From positions 1,302,001-1,366,000 of the forward strand of contig NZ_CP058910.1 of assembly GCF_013415885.1 (NCBI RefSeq): 64,000 nucleotides of DNA, written 5' to 3'. How positions within the stretch are numbered: the stretch's first letter is position 1; every line of letters begins with the position of its first letter. Positions 42,626 to 51,219 of this stretch are shown here, piece by piece. Both the position numbers and the translations under genes were made by a program. Under the pieces are notes generated by a model. That model had not been told where the DNA came from, did no database searches, and worked only from the letters and a program-made list of their open reading frames with translations. This stretch comes from Halosimplex rubrum. Its GTDB lineage: Archaea; Halobacteriota; Halobacteria; Halobacteriales; Haloarculaceae.

Positions 42626-43849
42626 GTGACCGACTTCGACTCCGACTCCGATGCGACGCGCAGAGCCTATCTGACTACCGCGGCGGCCGTCCTCGGCGGG
42701 AGCGCCCTGTCGGGCTGTGCCAGCGACGGCGACTCGACCGACACGCCGGGTGACGCCGGCGGGACCGACGAGCCCACCGCCACACCGACCGCCACGCCGG
42801 CCGATCCCGGGACGGCGACCGAGACGCCGGCAGGCACCCAGTCGAGCGTCGAGACGCCGTACTCGGTGTCGATCGAACCGATGGGGAGCGTCGAGTTCGA
42901 GTCGGTCCCCGAGACGTGGATCGCGAACAACGGCTCCTGGGCGGACATGGGCATCGCGCTGGGTCTCGACGCGCCGGAGGGCGTCTGGCTCACGGGCCGC
43001 TATCACACGCAGTACTACGACGAGATTCCGGGCGTCAGCGTCGACAAGAGCGATATCAAGCAGCTGTGGGGCGACAGCGGCGTCGGCAAGGAGCAGTTCT
43101 ACGAGATCGACGCCGACGTACACGTCGCCGACCCGAACTTCCTCCTCAACCGCGGGAAGTGGGAGCAGTCCGACGTCGACGAGATCACCGAGGAGGTCGC
43201 GCCCTTCTTCGGCAACAGCATCTTCTCGCGGAACTACTCCTGGCACTCCGACTACCGGTACTACACCCTGATGGAGGGCTTCGAGAAGCTCGCGCAGGTG
43301 TTCAAGCGGACCGACCGCTACGAGGCCTTCGAGGCCGTTCACGACGACTTCCAGGCCGCGCTCGCGCCGGTCGTGCCGGCGGCCCGGAGCGAACGCCCGT
43401 CGGCCGCGGTCGTCTGGGGCGGCGGCGAGCAACCGGAGTCGTTCTACCCGTACACCTTCGACGAGGGGACGAGCTTCAAACACCTCAACGACCTCAAGGT
43501 GAGAGACGCGCTCGCCGACTCCGACGTCAAGGACTTCTACAGCAGCCGGGGCGCCATCGACTTCGAGACGCTCCTGGAGGTCGACCCCGAGGTCATCCTG
43601 CTCCGCGGGCAGGAAGCCAAGTCCCGGTCGGAGTTCGAGGACACCGTACTCACGTTCTTCGAGAGTCACGACACCGCGAGCGCGCTCACGGCCGTACAGA
43701 ACGGCGACGTCTACCGCGCCGGCGCCCTCTACCAGGGGCCGATCTCGAACCTCGTCGTCACCGAACGGCTCGCGACGGCGCTCTACGACGCCGACGACGA
43801 ACTGTTCGACCGCCAGCGCGTCGGCGACATCGTCGACGGGAACCTCTGA
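42626..43849 (+). CDS. Iron/cobalamin-type ABC transporter substrate-binding lipoprotein
   Basis: 407 residues from GTG 42626. RRAYLTTAAAVLGGSALSGC is a twin-arginine lipoprotein signal, then a threonine-rich linker to about residue 75, then a class III periplasmic-binding fold (FESVPETWIANNGSWADMGIALG, VDVDEI-type helix backbone, TVLTFFESHDTASALTAVQNGDVYRAG). Ligand is probably a ferric siderophore, haem or cobalamin; the iron boxes at its promoter favour iron. It heads a cluster with FecCD-type permease and ATPase genes. Confidence 0.88.
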   Translation: MTDFDSDSDATRRAYLTTAAAVLGGSALSGCASDGDSTDTPGDAGGTDEPTATPTATPADPGTATETPAGTQSSVETPYSVSIEPMGSVEFESVPETWIANNGSWADMGIALGLDAPEGVWLTGRYHTQYYDEIPGVSVDKSDIKQLWGDSGVGKEQFYEIDADVHVADPNFLLNRGKWEQSDVDEITEEVAPFFGNSIFSRNYSWHSDYRYYTLMEGFEKLAQVFKRTDRYEAFEAVHDDFQAALAPVVPAARSERPSAAVVWGGGEQPESFYPYTFDEGTSFKHLNDLKVRDALADSDVKDFYSSRGAIDFETLLEVDPEVILLRGQEAKSRSEFEDTVLTFFESHDTASALTAVQNGDVYRAGALYQGPISNLVVTERLATALYDADDELFDRQRVGDIVDGNL

Positions 43850-43935
43850 CCGTGACGGACGGCTCGACCCGGGAGACCGTTCGCCGCGACCCACCGCTCT
43901 CAGCCGCGCACCGAACCGCAACCACTAAGCCGCTG

Positions 43936-43951
43936 TTTAGGTATACCTAAA
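43936..43951 (+). promoter_or_regulatory. Iron box TTTAGGTATACCTAAA before the permease gene
   Basis: A fully palindromic 16-bp site eight bases before ATG 43960. The permease therefore has its own iron-controlled promoter besides read-through from the binding-protein gene. Confidence 0.85.
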
Positions 43952-43959
43952 GCGATCGA

Positions 43960-45123
43960 ATGGTAGACGACGTCGCGTCGGAAGGCGGGTCGGAGGCGAC
44001 CGACAGCGCCCGCCTCGGGTGGATAGACCGCTCGCTGCTGGGGCTGTGTCTGGGCAGTCTCGCGCTGACCGCGGCCGCGGGGCTCGTGCAGGTGAGCTTC
44101 GGGTCGTACTCGATGTCGGTCGTCCAGGCCTGGAGCGCCGTCTTCGACCCGGCGGTCCTGCTCGACCACCGCTGGGTCCTCAACTTCCTGCTCGGCGAGG
44201 GGCTGATGCGGACGGTCACGGGCTTCGGCGGCGAGCTCCCCGACCTCGCGACGCCGACGCTCATCGTCTGGACGATCCGCCTGCCGCGGGTGTTCGTCGC
44301 CGGGCTCGTCGGCGCGAACCTCGCCGTCTCGGGCGCCATCTTCCAGGCCGTCACCCGGAACGAGCTCGCCAGCCCGTTCGTGCTCGGCGTCTCCTCGGGC
44401 GCGGGCCTGCTGATCCTCCTGACGCTGGTGGTCTTTCCGGTGCTGGCGGCGGCGCTGCCCGTCATCGCCGCCGCCGGCGGGATGGCCGCGTTCCTGATCG
44501 TCTACGCCATCGCCTGGAAGGGCGGCACCTCGCCGGTGCGGCTGGTGCTGGCGGGCGTCATCGTCGGTACCGTCTTCCAGAGCCTCCAGACCGGACTCTT
44601 CTTCTTCGCCGACGACATCGGCGTGGTCCAGTCGGCCATCGCCTGGACCACCGGCTCGCTGACCGGCGTCGACTGGGAGCAGGTCCGGACCGCGCTGCCC
44701 TGGTCGATACTCGCTATCGGCCTCTCGCTCGTCGGCGCCCGCCAGCTCAACGTCCTGCTGCTGGGCGAGCGCACCGCCTCCTCGCTCGGCATGAACGTCG
44801 AGCGGATGCGGTTCGCCCTCTCGACGCTCGGCGTGCTCGCCGCGGCGGCGTCCATCGCCGTCGCCGGCATCGTCGGCTTCGTCGGCCTGATCGTGCCACA
44901 CGTGGTCCGCAACATCGTCGGCAGCGACTACCGCCGGCTCGTCGTCGGCTGCGTCTTCGCCGGCCCCGCGCTGCTCGTCGCCGCCGACGTGGGCGCGCGC
45001 CTCGCCATCCCCGTCCTCGCGGGCGGGACCGGCCAGCTCCCCGTCGGCATCGTCACCGGCCTCGTGGGCGGTCCGTACTTCCTCTACCTGATGCGCAAGC
45101 AGGAGCAACTCGGAGAAATATGA
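43960..45123 (+). CDS. FecCD-family ABC permease
   Basis: 387 residues with about ten membrane helices. Family signatures include RLPRVFVAGLVGANLAVSGAIFQAVTRNELASPFVLGVSSGAG (in parts), LLGERTASSLGMNVERMRF (cytoplasmic coupling loop) and AVAGIVGFVGLIVPHVVRNIVGSDYRRL. Two copies form the channel of iron-siderophore or B12 importers. An extra hydrophilic loop near residues 65-100 precedes the first FecCD core helix. The stop overlaps the ATPase start by ATGA. Confidence 0.93.
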   Translation: MVDDVASEGGSEATDSARLGWIDRSLLGLCLGSLALTAAAGLVQVSFGSYSMSVVQAWSAVFDPAVLLDHRWVLNFLLGEGLMRTVTGFGGELPDLATPTLIVWTIRLPRVFVAGLVGANLAVSGAIFQAVTRNELASPFVLGVSSGAGLLILLTLVVFPVLAAALPVIAAAGGMAAFLIVYAIAWKGGTSPVRLVLAGVIVGTVFQSLQTGLFFFADDIGVVQSAIAWTTGSLTGVDWEQVRTALPWSILAIGLSLVGARQLNVLLLGERTASSLGMNVERMRFALSTLGVLAAAASIAVAGIVGFVGLIVPHVVRNIVGSDYRRLVVGCVFAGPALLVAADVGARLAIPVLAGGTGQLPVGIVTGLVGGPYFLYLMRKQEQLGEI

Positions 45124-46055
45124 GCCAGAGCGACACAACCCCGACCGGACCGAACCGCCGCGACGAACACACCGACTGCGACGAGACGCCCGACCCGCAG
45201 TCGGGGCTCTCGGCGCCCGCCATCGGTACCGGCGGCGACGGCGCCACCCCCTTCGAAGCCGATGACCTGGTCGTCGGCTACCCCACCGGCGAGGAGCCCG
45301 TCGTCGACGGCGAGTCCCTCGTCGCCGCCTCCGGCGAGGTCACCGCCCTCGTCGGCCCCAACGGCAGCGGCAAGAGCACCCTCCTGAAGGCGATGGCCGA
45401 CCAGCTCGCCCCCGAGAGCGGCGCCGTCCGCATCGACGGTCGCGAGGTCGCCGACATGGACGCCAAGGACCTCGCCCGACGGCTCGGACTGCTCTCTCAG
45501 GAGAACGTCGCGCCCGACAGCATCACCGTCGAGAAACTCGTCGAACACGGCCGCTACCCCCATCGGGGCTTCTTCGACGGCCTCACCGACGAGGACCGCG
45601 CCGCGATCGACCGCGCCATCGACCTGGCCGGCGTCGACCACCTCCGCGACCGCGACGTGGGCAGCCTCTCCGGCGGTCAGAAACAGCTCGTCTGGATCGC
45701 CATGGTGCTCGCCCAGGAGACGGACGTGCTCCTGCTCGACGAGCCGACGACGTTCCTCGACATGCACCACCAGCTGGAAGTCATGGAGATCGTCGAGACG
45801 CTGCGCGAGGACAGCGACAAGACCGTCGTCGTCGTCCTCCACGACCTCCAGCAGGCCGCCCGGCTGGCCGACCGCGTCGTCGCGCTGAAAGACGGCGCCG
45901 TCCAGAGCCGGGGCGACCCCGGTGAGGTCGTCACCGAGACCCTGCTCGCCGACGTGTTCGAGATCGAAGCCGACGTGACCCCCACCGACCTCGGCCCGCA
46001 GATCACGCCGCTGCGCCCGCTCCACGACGACGCTGGCGACGACCGCCGCGACTGA
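45120..46055 (+). CDS. FepC/BtuD-type ABC transporter ATPase
   Basis: 311 residues. After a 45-residue acidic leader come Walker A GPNGSGKST (79-87), Q-loop LLSQENVAPDSITV, signature LSGGQKQLVWIAMVLAQ, Walker B VLLLDEPTTFLD and H-loop VVVLHDLQQA. It drives the FecCD permease. The 5' end overlaps the permease stop. The last 53 bases overlap the 3' end of a convergent PemK-like gene. Confidence 0.95.
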   Translation: MSQSDTTPTGPNRRDEHTDCDETPDPQSGLSAPAIGTGGDGATPFEADDLVVGYPTGEEPVVDGESLVAASGEVTALVGPNGSGKSTLLKAMADQLAPESGAVRIDGREVADMDAKDLARRLGLLSQENVAPDSITVEKLVEHGRYPHRGFFDGLTDEDRAAIDRAIDLAGVDHLRDRDVGSLSGGQKQLVWIAMVLAQETDVLLLDEPTTFLDMHHQLEVMEIVETLREDSDKTVVVVLHDLQQAARLADRVVALKDGAVQSRGDPGEVVTETLLADVFEIEADVTPTDLGPQITPLRPLHDDAGDDRRD

Positions 46056-46470
46056 CTCCGAGGTTCCGCTCCTGTCGGCGCTCGTCGGCTGTTTCTCCCG
46101 GAGTTCCGTGTGGTCTCCTGTCCCCGAGCGCTCGGTCGCGTCTGGCGGTCGAGCACACGACGGAGGAGTCGAGTCGTCCCTGCCAGAAGTCGGTGTCCGC
46201 GCGATCGATCGACTGCACGCTCCAGGGGACGATCCGGCTCTCTACGGGGGTCCCGCCGCGGACCCAGGCGCCGTCCGGTATCTCGACCAGTCCGTCCATC
46301 CAGGAGTTCGTCGTGAGCGTGAGTGCGATGTACTGCTCGCCGTGGAAGGGTCGTCCCTCGTGATTCGAGATCACGAGCCACGGACGCGCCGCTTCCTCGC
46401 CCTTGAACGGGTCCGCCCCGTAGACGACATTCCTCCGTTCGAAGACCGGTTCGGGTCCATCGTCGCTCAC
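46003..46470 (-). CDS. PemK/MazF-like toxin with atypical C-terminus
   Basis: 155 residues from GTG 46470. The MazF fold is recognisable as NVVYGADPFKGEEAARPWLVISNHEGRPFHGEQYIALTLT, taken in parts, then IPDGAWVRGGTPVESRIVPWSVQSID and DFWQGRLDSSVV. These ribonucleases cut mRNA. After GRLDSSVV the expected short helix is replaced by about 45 basic, low-complexity residues that overlap the ABC ATPase gene, so the end may be a frameshifted tail. It is coupled (GTGA overlap) to the HTH gene that precedes it. Confidence 0.7.
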   Translation of the reverse strand: MSDDGPEPVFERRNVVYGADPFKGEEAARPWLVISNHEGRPFHGEQYIALTLTTNSWMDGLVEIPDGAWVRGGTPVESRIVPWSVQSIDRADTDFWQGRLDSSVVCSTARRDRALGDRRPHGTPGETADERRQERNLGVSRGGRRQRRRGAGAAA

Positions 46471-46838
46471 CGTTCGTCCGCGACGCTGGGGTGGGGTTCG
46501 TCCGGTGCGCGGTCGCGCCACTCCTCGCGGTCCTCCTCGGCGAGTCGTTCGTTGAACAGCGCCGTCGCTCGCTCGTAGCCGCTCGCCGCCGCCAGCCGTT
46601 CCTCGTCCTCGGTCACCGCCCAGTACGTGGCCTTGTGTTCGACGAGCCCGCGCTGCTTCAGTCGCGTGAGCGCCGTGCTGACGGCGCTCTCGTCGAGGTC
46701 GACCCGGGACGCGATCTCCGCCGCCTCGAACGCCCGGTCGTCCCGCGCGACGAGAAAGCCGAGTACCCGCTCCGTGACGGACAGCTCCCGCAGTTCCCCT
46801 TCGCTCGCGTCCCGGAATCGGTCCCTGTCGATGGACAT
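46467..46838 (-). CDS. MarR-like HTH protein paired with the PemK-like toxin
   Basis: 123 residues from ATG 46838. The winged helix is at about 15-75 (SVTERVLGFLVARDDRAFEAAEIASRVDLDESAVSTALTRLKQRGLVEHKATYW, in parts), then helices with ERATALFNERLAEEDREEWR. The gene overlaps the PemK-like gene by GTGA, and this order, regulator then toxin, suggests that it acts as antitoxin and self-regulator. Confidence 0.78.
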   Translation of the reverse strand: MSIDRDRFRDASEGELRELSVTERVLGFLVARDDRAFEAAEIASRVDLDESAVSTALTRLKQRGLVEHKATYWAVTEDEERLAAASGYERATALFNERLAEEDREEWRDRAPDEPHPSVADER

Positions 46839-47175
46839 CCGTATCGGCACGTTGTACACCCACCGACAAGAGTGTTAGCGATGAAAGTATCGTAGCCGGC
46901 GTAAATAGCGAGATCGGAGCGACGTTCGGTGGCCCCTCCGATGGACATCTCCGACCCTGTTTCGGTCGGTACGGTCGACCGAACGGTTTGTTTCTCGCGC
47001 AGTTCTGTGCGATCGGGAGCGCGCGGGCGTCTGACGCTGTCAACGGCATGGCGATATATCGAATCTCCGGTGGTCGGTCCCGGCGGGGCTGCGAACCGGC
47101 GGCGACCGCGGGCGACCGCTCTCCGGGCGGCGTCGAATCGCAACCCCTACCTCCCCGCTCCGAGAGCGCCCACAC
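46839..47175. other. Divergent intergenic region before the gnd gene
   Basis: 337 bases. A TATA-like GATATATCG near 47050 and an AT-rich patch near 46895-46910 are the only promoter-like elements. I see no small gene with a convincing start. Confidence 0.5.
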
Positions 47176-48090
47176 ATGCAACTGGGCGTCGTCGGACTCG
47201 GCCGGATGGGACAGATCGTCGTCGACCGCGTGAGAGAGGCGGGCCACGACGTAGTGGCCTTCGACCTCGACGAACAGGCCGTCGCGACGGCCGCCGACGC
47301 GGGCGCGACGCCGGCCGACTCGGTGGTCGACCTCGCCGAGCGACTCGGCGGCGACAAGCGGATCTGGCTGATGGTCCCCGCCGGCGACGCCGTCGACGCC
47401 GCGCTCGACGATCTGGAACCGCACCTCGATTCCGACGACGTGGTCGTCGACGGCGGCAACTCCTACTTCGAGGACTCCGTGCGCCGCGCCGAATCGACCG
47501 ACGCCGCGTATCTCGACTGTGGCACCTCCGGGGGACCGGCCGGCGCCGAACTGGGCTTCTCGCTGATGGTCGGCGGCCCCGAGTGGGCCTACGAGGAACT
47601 CGTCCCCGTCTTCGACGCCGTCGCGACCGGCCCCGAGGGCCACGACCGCATGGGGCCGGCGGGCTCGGGCCACTACGTGAAGATGGTCCACAACGGCGTC
47701 GAATACGCGCTCATGCAGACCTACGGCGAGGGGTTCGAACTGCTGGCCAACGGCCGCTACGACCTCGACCTCGAATCGGTCGCGCGCACGTGGAACAACG
47801 GCGCCGTCATCCGCTCGTGGCTGCTCGAACTCTGCGAGGAGGCGTTCGCCGAGGAGGGCAACCACCTCGGCACCGTCGCCGACCGCGTTGAGGGCGGATC
47901 CACCGGGACGTGGACGGTGCAAGAGGCGCTCGAACAGGAGGTCCCCGTTCCCCTGATCTACCAGGCGCTCGCCGAGCGCTTCGACTCCCGCTCGTCGGGC
48001 GGCGAGGGCCCCGGTCGGTTCTCCCGGCGGCTGGCCAACCGCCTGCGCTACGGGTTCGGGCGCCACGAGGTGCCGCGGCGCGAGGAGTAG
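47176..48090 (+). CDS. gndA: 6-phosphogluconate dehydrogenase, decarboxylating
   Basis: 304 residues. GLGRMG (7-12) is the nucleotide-binding loop; VVDGGNSYFEDSVRRA, DCGTSGGPAGAELGFSLMVGG and GSGHYVKMVHNGVEYALMQ contain the substrate and catalytic residues (K and H/N region), including the KMVHNGIEY-like hallmark. It has the short (about 300-residue) form used by haloarchaea in the oxidative pentose phosphate pathway to make ribulose 5-phosphate. No glucose-6-phosphate dehydrogenase gene is next to it. Confidence 0.95.
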   Translation: MQLGVVGLGRMGQIVVDRVREAGHDVVAFDLDEQAVATAADAGATPADSVVDLAERLGGDKRIWLMVPAGDAVDAALDDLEPHLDSDDVVVDGGNSYFEDSVRRAESTDAAYLDCGTSGGPAGAELGFSLMVGGPEWAYEELVPVFDAVATGPEGHDRMGPAGSGHYVKMVHNGVEYALMQTYGEGFELLANGRYDLDLESVARTWNNGAVIRSWLLELCEEAFAEEGNHLGTVADRVEGGSTGTWTVQEALEQEVPVPLIYQALAERFDSRSSGGEGPGRFSRRLANRLRYGFGRHEVPRREE

Positions 48091-48211
48091 GCCGGACCCG
48101 CCGGGGAGTAGCCGCCGTCGAATCGCCGCGAGAACACGTTCGGGGGGCGCGTCGGGCCGCTGTCCGCCGTTGAAGCGTCAGTTAGTTATACGGGCACTCC
48201 GAAGCCCGAAT

Positions 48212-48793
48212 ATGGACACTACAGTGAGTGTCGCGATCGGGGCGGCGTTGACACTCGTCGTCGTCGCGGTCCACTACGCGCGGGGGACCGGCTGGGAGCC
48301 CCCGGCGGACATCTCCCAGGAGGTCCTCGAACAGCGCGCCGCGGCGGTGCCGGACACGGAGTTCCCCGAACCCATGAACCGCTCGATCGGCGGCGGCGCC
48401 GCGGGCGCCATCCCGTCGGGCGAGGGCGGCGCCGAACTCGCCGAGGGCGAGGACGAGGAGGAAGACGAGGGCTTCGACCCCGAGGCCATCGCCGACGACG
48501 AGGTCGAGTACTACGAGATCGAGTTCGCCAAGGAGGGCGAGACCATCGAGATCGCCAACAACGAGAACATCCTCGACATGGGCGAGGAGGAGGGGTGGGA
48601 CCTCCCCTACGCCTGCCGACAGGGCCAGTGCGTCTCCTGCGCCGGTCAGATCCAGGACGGCCCCGCGCTCGATTACGTCCAGCACGAGCACAACGAGGCG
48701 CTGTTCGACGACGACCTCGACGACGGCTACTGCCTGACCTGCGTCGCCTACCCGACCGACGACTTCACCATCGAGACGGGCGAACAGCCCTGA
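48212..48793 (+). CDS. Membrane-anchored plant-type 2Fe-2S ferredoxin
   Basis: 193 residues from ATG 48212, with a TATA-like GTTATAC 22-28 bases upstream. One N-terminal helix (5-20) is followed by an acidic, disordered linker to about residue 100 and then the ferredoxin fold with CRQGQCVSC (C-x4-C-x2-C) and the fourth cysteine in LTCVAYPTDD. This is the cluster-binding pattern of [2Fe-2S] ferredoxins. Unlike the soluble halobacterial ferredoxin (about 129 residues) it would sit on the membrane, perhaps feeding a membrane oxidoreductase. Confidence 0.88.
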   Translation: MDTTVSVAIGAALTLVVVAVHYARGTGWEPPADISQEVLEQRAAAVPDTEFPEPMNRSIGGGAAGAIPSGEGGAELAEGEDEEEDEGFDPEAIADDEVEYYEIEFAKEGETIEIANNENILDMGEEEGWDLPYACRQGQCVSCAGQIQDGPALDYVQHEHNEALFDDDLDDGYCLTCVAYPTDDFTIETGEQP

Positions 48794-48866
48794 TGTCGGC
48801 TCGGATTCGCCGCTTCTCGCCGCGTCTCACAACCGTTAAGAGTGGTAACGCGCTACCCGATTACGT

Positions 48867-48939
48867 GGGCCCGTAGCTCAGTGGACAGAGTGCTTGGTTC
48901 CGGACCAAGTTGCCCGGGGTTCAAATCCCCGCGGGCTCG
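48867..48939 (+). tRNA. tRNA-Arg (anticodon CCG)
   Basis: 73 bases. Acceptor GGGCCCG pairs with CGGGCTC (one G-U), D-arm GCTC/GAGT-type region, anticodon stem CTTGG/CCAAG enclosing TTCCGGA (anticodon CCG, decodes CGG), T-arm CGGGG-TTCAAAT-CCCCG, discriminator G. No CCA is encoded and there is no intron. The AT-rich CCGTTAAGAG about 30 bases upstream may be its promoter. Confidence 0.95.
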
Positions 48940-49183
48940 TCTCCGTCGTCGCTTCGCTCTTCGGTCGCCGAGCCCGCTGACCCTCGCGAACGCTTCGCGT
49001 TCGCTCAGTCCCCGCGAGTCCACTCACTCCGTTCGTTCCCTCGCGAGGTCGCACTCGCTGCGCTCGCGCGACCCCCGCGGGCTCGCTCCTCCGAACTCGT
49101 CCGACGCGGAGTTTCGTCTCCGCAGTCTCCCGAGAGACGGACCGACGGCGGTCCGAACGCACAGCCCCCGCCACAGAACGAAC
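48940..49183. other. Hairpin-rich spacer after the tRNA
   Basis: 244 bases without a convincing gene. It includes a perfect GCGAACGC-TTC-GCGTTCGC hairpin (48986-49004), the same triloop type as the cluster at 36462-36632. No integrase or attachment duplication is visible here. Confidence 0.55.
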
Positions 49184-50740
49184 TCAACAGGGGTAGATAC
49201 GCACGTTTTTGAGGTTCATCTCGTCTGCGGTCGTCCAGATGTCGAGCTCCCACTTGGTCTGGACATCCGCTCGCCCCGTGTCACAGCGGGGGACGCCCAC
49301 CGGGCAGTACACCGTCTCCCAGTTCGGACCGACGGCGAAACTCGTCTCGGCGCGCGGGAAGTCCTCGAAGGAGTCGACGCGGACGTTCACGTCCCTGACG
49401 TTGTCCCGAACGCGCGCGTCGAACTGGACCATCATCGTCGTGAACTGGGGGTTCAGCTGGATGTCCCGGGTCCGCAACCCGCCGAACACCTCCTCGCCGG
49501 TCGACGACCCGATCGTCCAGTAGGGCTTGGCCCGGGCGTTGTCGACGAGGGGCGCGTTCCCCATCGGGAGCCAGAAGCTGTCCGCGAACTTGTCGAACTT
49601 GGGGGAGGACTCCTGGACGATGTCGCCCTCCGGGAGTGACCACGGAATGAGCAGCCCGCCGGTCGAGGAGGCGACGTGCAGGTCGCCCGCGTCCCGTTTG
49701 GCGACCAGGTAGTCGAAGATCTCCTCGACGCGCGGCCAGTCCTCGACCTTGTGGCTGTGGAAAAAGAGGCGCAGGCGACCCTTCGGCCGCTCGATGAGGC
49801 GGTCGATCATCTCTTTGGCCTCGTCGGCCGTGTTCTGGTCGGGCCGCTCGATCATGGCCGAGCTCTGGCCGTGTTTGGCCGTCGTCGCGGTCGCGGCGTA
49901 GTCCGCGCCGTTGGTCGCCCAGCCGTGACCGGAGGCGGCGAACAGCGACCGGACGGCGTAGAACTGCGGCTCGTCGAGTTCGCCCATGTTCAGGCCGCGC
50001 CCCTGTCTCGGCTGGAGGTGCGTCACCGGGAACCCCTTCGCTTCGAGGTCGCGCTTCTGTTCGTGGACGATCCGCAGCAGGTCCTCCATGGACTCGACGC
50101 CGTCGCTCTCGTTGCCCGGCTCGGTCAGCCGGCCGCCATCGTCGACCATGCCGCTGCCGGTGTAGAGGCCGACCTCGCAGCCGTGCAACAGCATCTCCTC
50201 GAGCTGCTCGGTGTCGATGAGCTGCTCCGCGTCGTCCTTCTCGAGCCGGGCCGGCGTCGCGCCCATCATCCAGGGGAGGCCCCGCTCTCTCATCCGCGGA
50301 TACAGCTCCTCGTACTCGGCGATGTGGCTCCCCTCGCTGTGTATCATGACGACCGGCGTCTCGCGGGTCGGGTACGTGGCGATGTGTTCGGGCATCGCCA
50401 TCGGCCTGCTCGGCGGTGCCGGACTCGAGATGCGTCCGGCCGCGCGTTCGTCGAGCGAGCAGCCGTGGACGTACCCCTGGGTGGAGCGGACCTGGCTGGC
50501 GTTGACCTGGTCGGCTTCCCGCGTCGCCGCGGTCCAGGAGTCGCCGTCGCCGTCGTACACCGCACCGGTGTCCGTCGCGACGAACGTGGCGGCCTCGTGG
50601 GGCGTGTACGTCCCGAGGTTCGCCTCCTCGTCCCTGACGACCAGGCGCTCCTCTATCGTCCCCATGTCCGGCGAGTGCGTCCAGTCCGTCTCGCCCGGCT
50701 CGTACTGGTGGAGGTCGTGGTTGGGCGTGCGTTCGACCAT
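49184..50740 (-). CDS. Secreted-type protein of unknown function, perhaps NodB-like
   Basis: 518 residues. The first 90 (EERLVVRDEEANLGTYTPHEAATFVATDTGAVYDGDGDSW, in parts) resemble the head part of tail-fibre or surface-repeat proteins. The middle resembles a polysaccharide-deacetylase-like barrel (PVVMIHSEGSHIAEYEELYPRMRERGLPW, CEVGLYTGSG, LFFHSHKVEDWPRVEEIFDYL), although the classical catalytic motifs are not certain. The end is beta-rich (WTIGSSTGEEVFGGLRTRDI). It has no signal of its own but directly follows a small Tat-signal gene, with four bases between. Confidence 0.55.
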   Translation of the reverse strand: MVERTPNHDLHQYEPGETDWTHSPDMGTIEERLVVRDEEANLGTYTPHEAATFVATDTGAVYDGDGDSWTAATREADQVNASQVRSTQGYVHGCSLDERAAGRISSPAPPSRPMAMPEHIATYPTRETPVVMIHSEGSHIAEYEELYPRMRERGLPWMMGATPARLEKDDAEQLIDTEQLEEMLLHGCEVGLYTGSGMVDDGGRLTEPGNESDGVESMEDLLRIVHEQKRDLEAKGFPVTHLQPRQGRGLNMGELDEPQFYAVRSLFAASGHGWATNGADYAATATTAKHGQSSAMIERPDQNTADEAKEMIDRLIERPKGRLRLFFHSHKVEDWPRVEEIFDYLVAKRDAGDLHVASSTGGLLIPWSLPEGDIVQESSPKFDKFADSFWLPMGNAPLVDNARAKPYWTIGSSTGEEVFGGLRTRDIQLNPQFTTMMVQFDARVRDNVRDVNVRVDSFEDFPRAETSFAVGPNWETVYCPVGVPRCDTGRADVQTKWELDIWTTADEMNLKNVRIYPC

Positions 50741-50744
50741 CGGA

Positions 50745-51020
50745 TCACTCCCCCGGACTCCCGTAGGTCGCGGCGCCGTAGCCGGGTCGACCGTCCGTCC
50801 GCTCGCTCCCGGCCGCGCCGGACGTGTCGCCGTCCGCTCGCGTCCCGGGTCCGCCCCCGCCGTCCGGCCCGCTGGCCGGAACGGCGCCGTACCCGGCCGT
50901 CGCCGGTCGCCGCTCGCGTCCGTTCGGTCGCCGTCCGCCGGCGCGTGATGCCACCGCTCCCAGGGGGGCCCCGATCGCCGCCCTGACCAAGTCGCGTCGC
51001 GATAGTTGCAAGGTGTTCAC
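50745..51020 (-). CDS. Small Tat-signal protein ahead of the NodB-like gene
   Basis: 91 residues from GTG 51020. NTLQLSRRDLVRAAIGAPLGAVAS is a twin-arginine signal. The rest is a glycine-, serine- and arginine-rich spacer with GYGAVPASG and GYGAATYGSPGE, a motif typical of the start of haloarchaeal secreted glycan-active proteins. Because such spacers are usually fused to the enzyme, this gene and the next could be halves of one ancestral gene, now separated by a stop. Confidence 0.55.
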   Translation of the reverse strand: MNTLQLSRRDLVRAAIGAPLGAVASRAGGRRPNGRERRPATAGYGAVPASGPDGGGGPGTRADGDTSGAAGSERTDGRPGYGAATYGSPGE

Positions 51021-51219
51021 CCACCGGGGCGATCCCCTGGGGGGCAATTAGTTATCAGTCGTATTCCTCGGTGTAGGCGCCGCATAACCGCAGCATCGGC
51101 GGTGCCGCCAGCCGCGTCCGGTGTCGACCGGCGCGTCCGGACCGGCCGGAGACGCTCGAACGGACGTGTTACCCGCGCTGAAATAGATTGATAAGCGCGA
51201 CTCTCCCAGAGTATCGGAA

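Noticed and set aside
44019-45123. Long plus-strand frame in another phase of the permease gene
   Set aside because: The translation is low-complexity arginine/proline sequence, while the permease frame has clear membrane helices and FecCD motifs.
46510-48066. Continuation of the PemK-like frame upstream to 48066 on the minus strand
   Set aside because: It runs antisense through gnd and across the HTH gene; the coupled GTG at 46470 is a sufficient start.
48867-49183. Integration site at tRNA-Arg(CCG)
   Set aside because: No integrase gene or repeat of the tRNA 3' end was found nearby; the genes on both sides look chromosomal.
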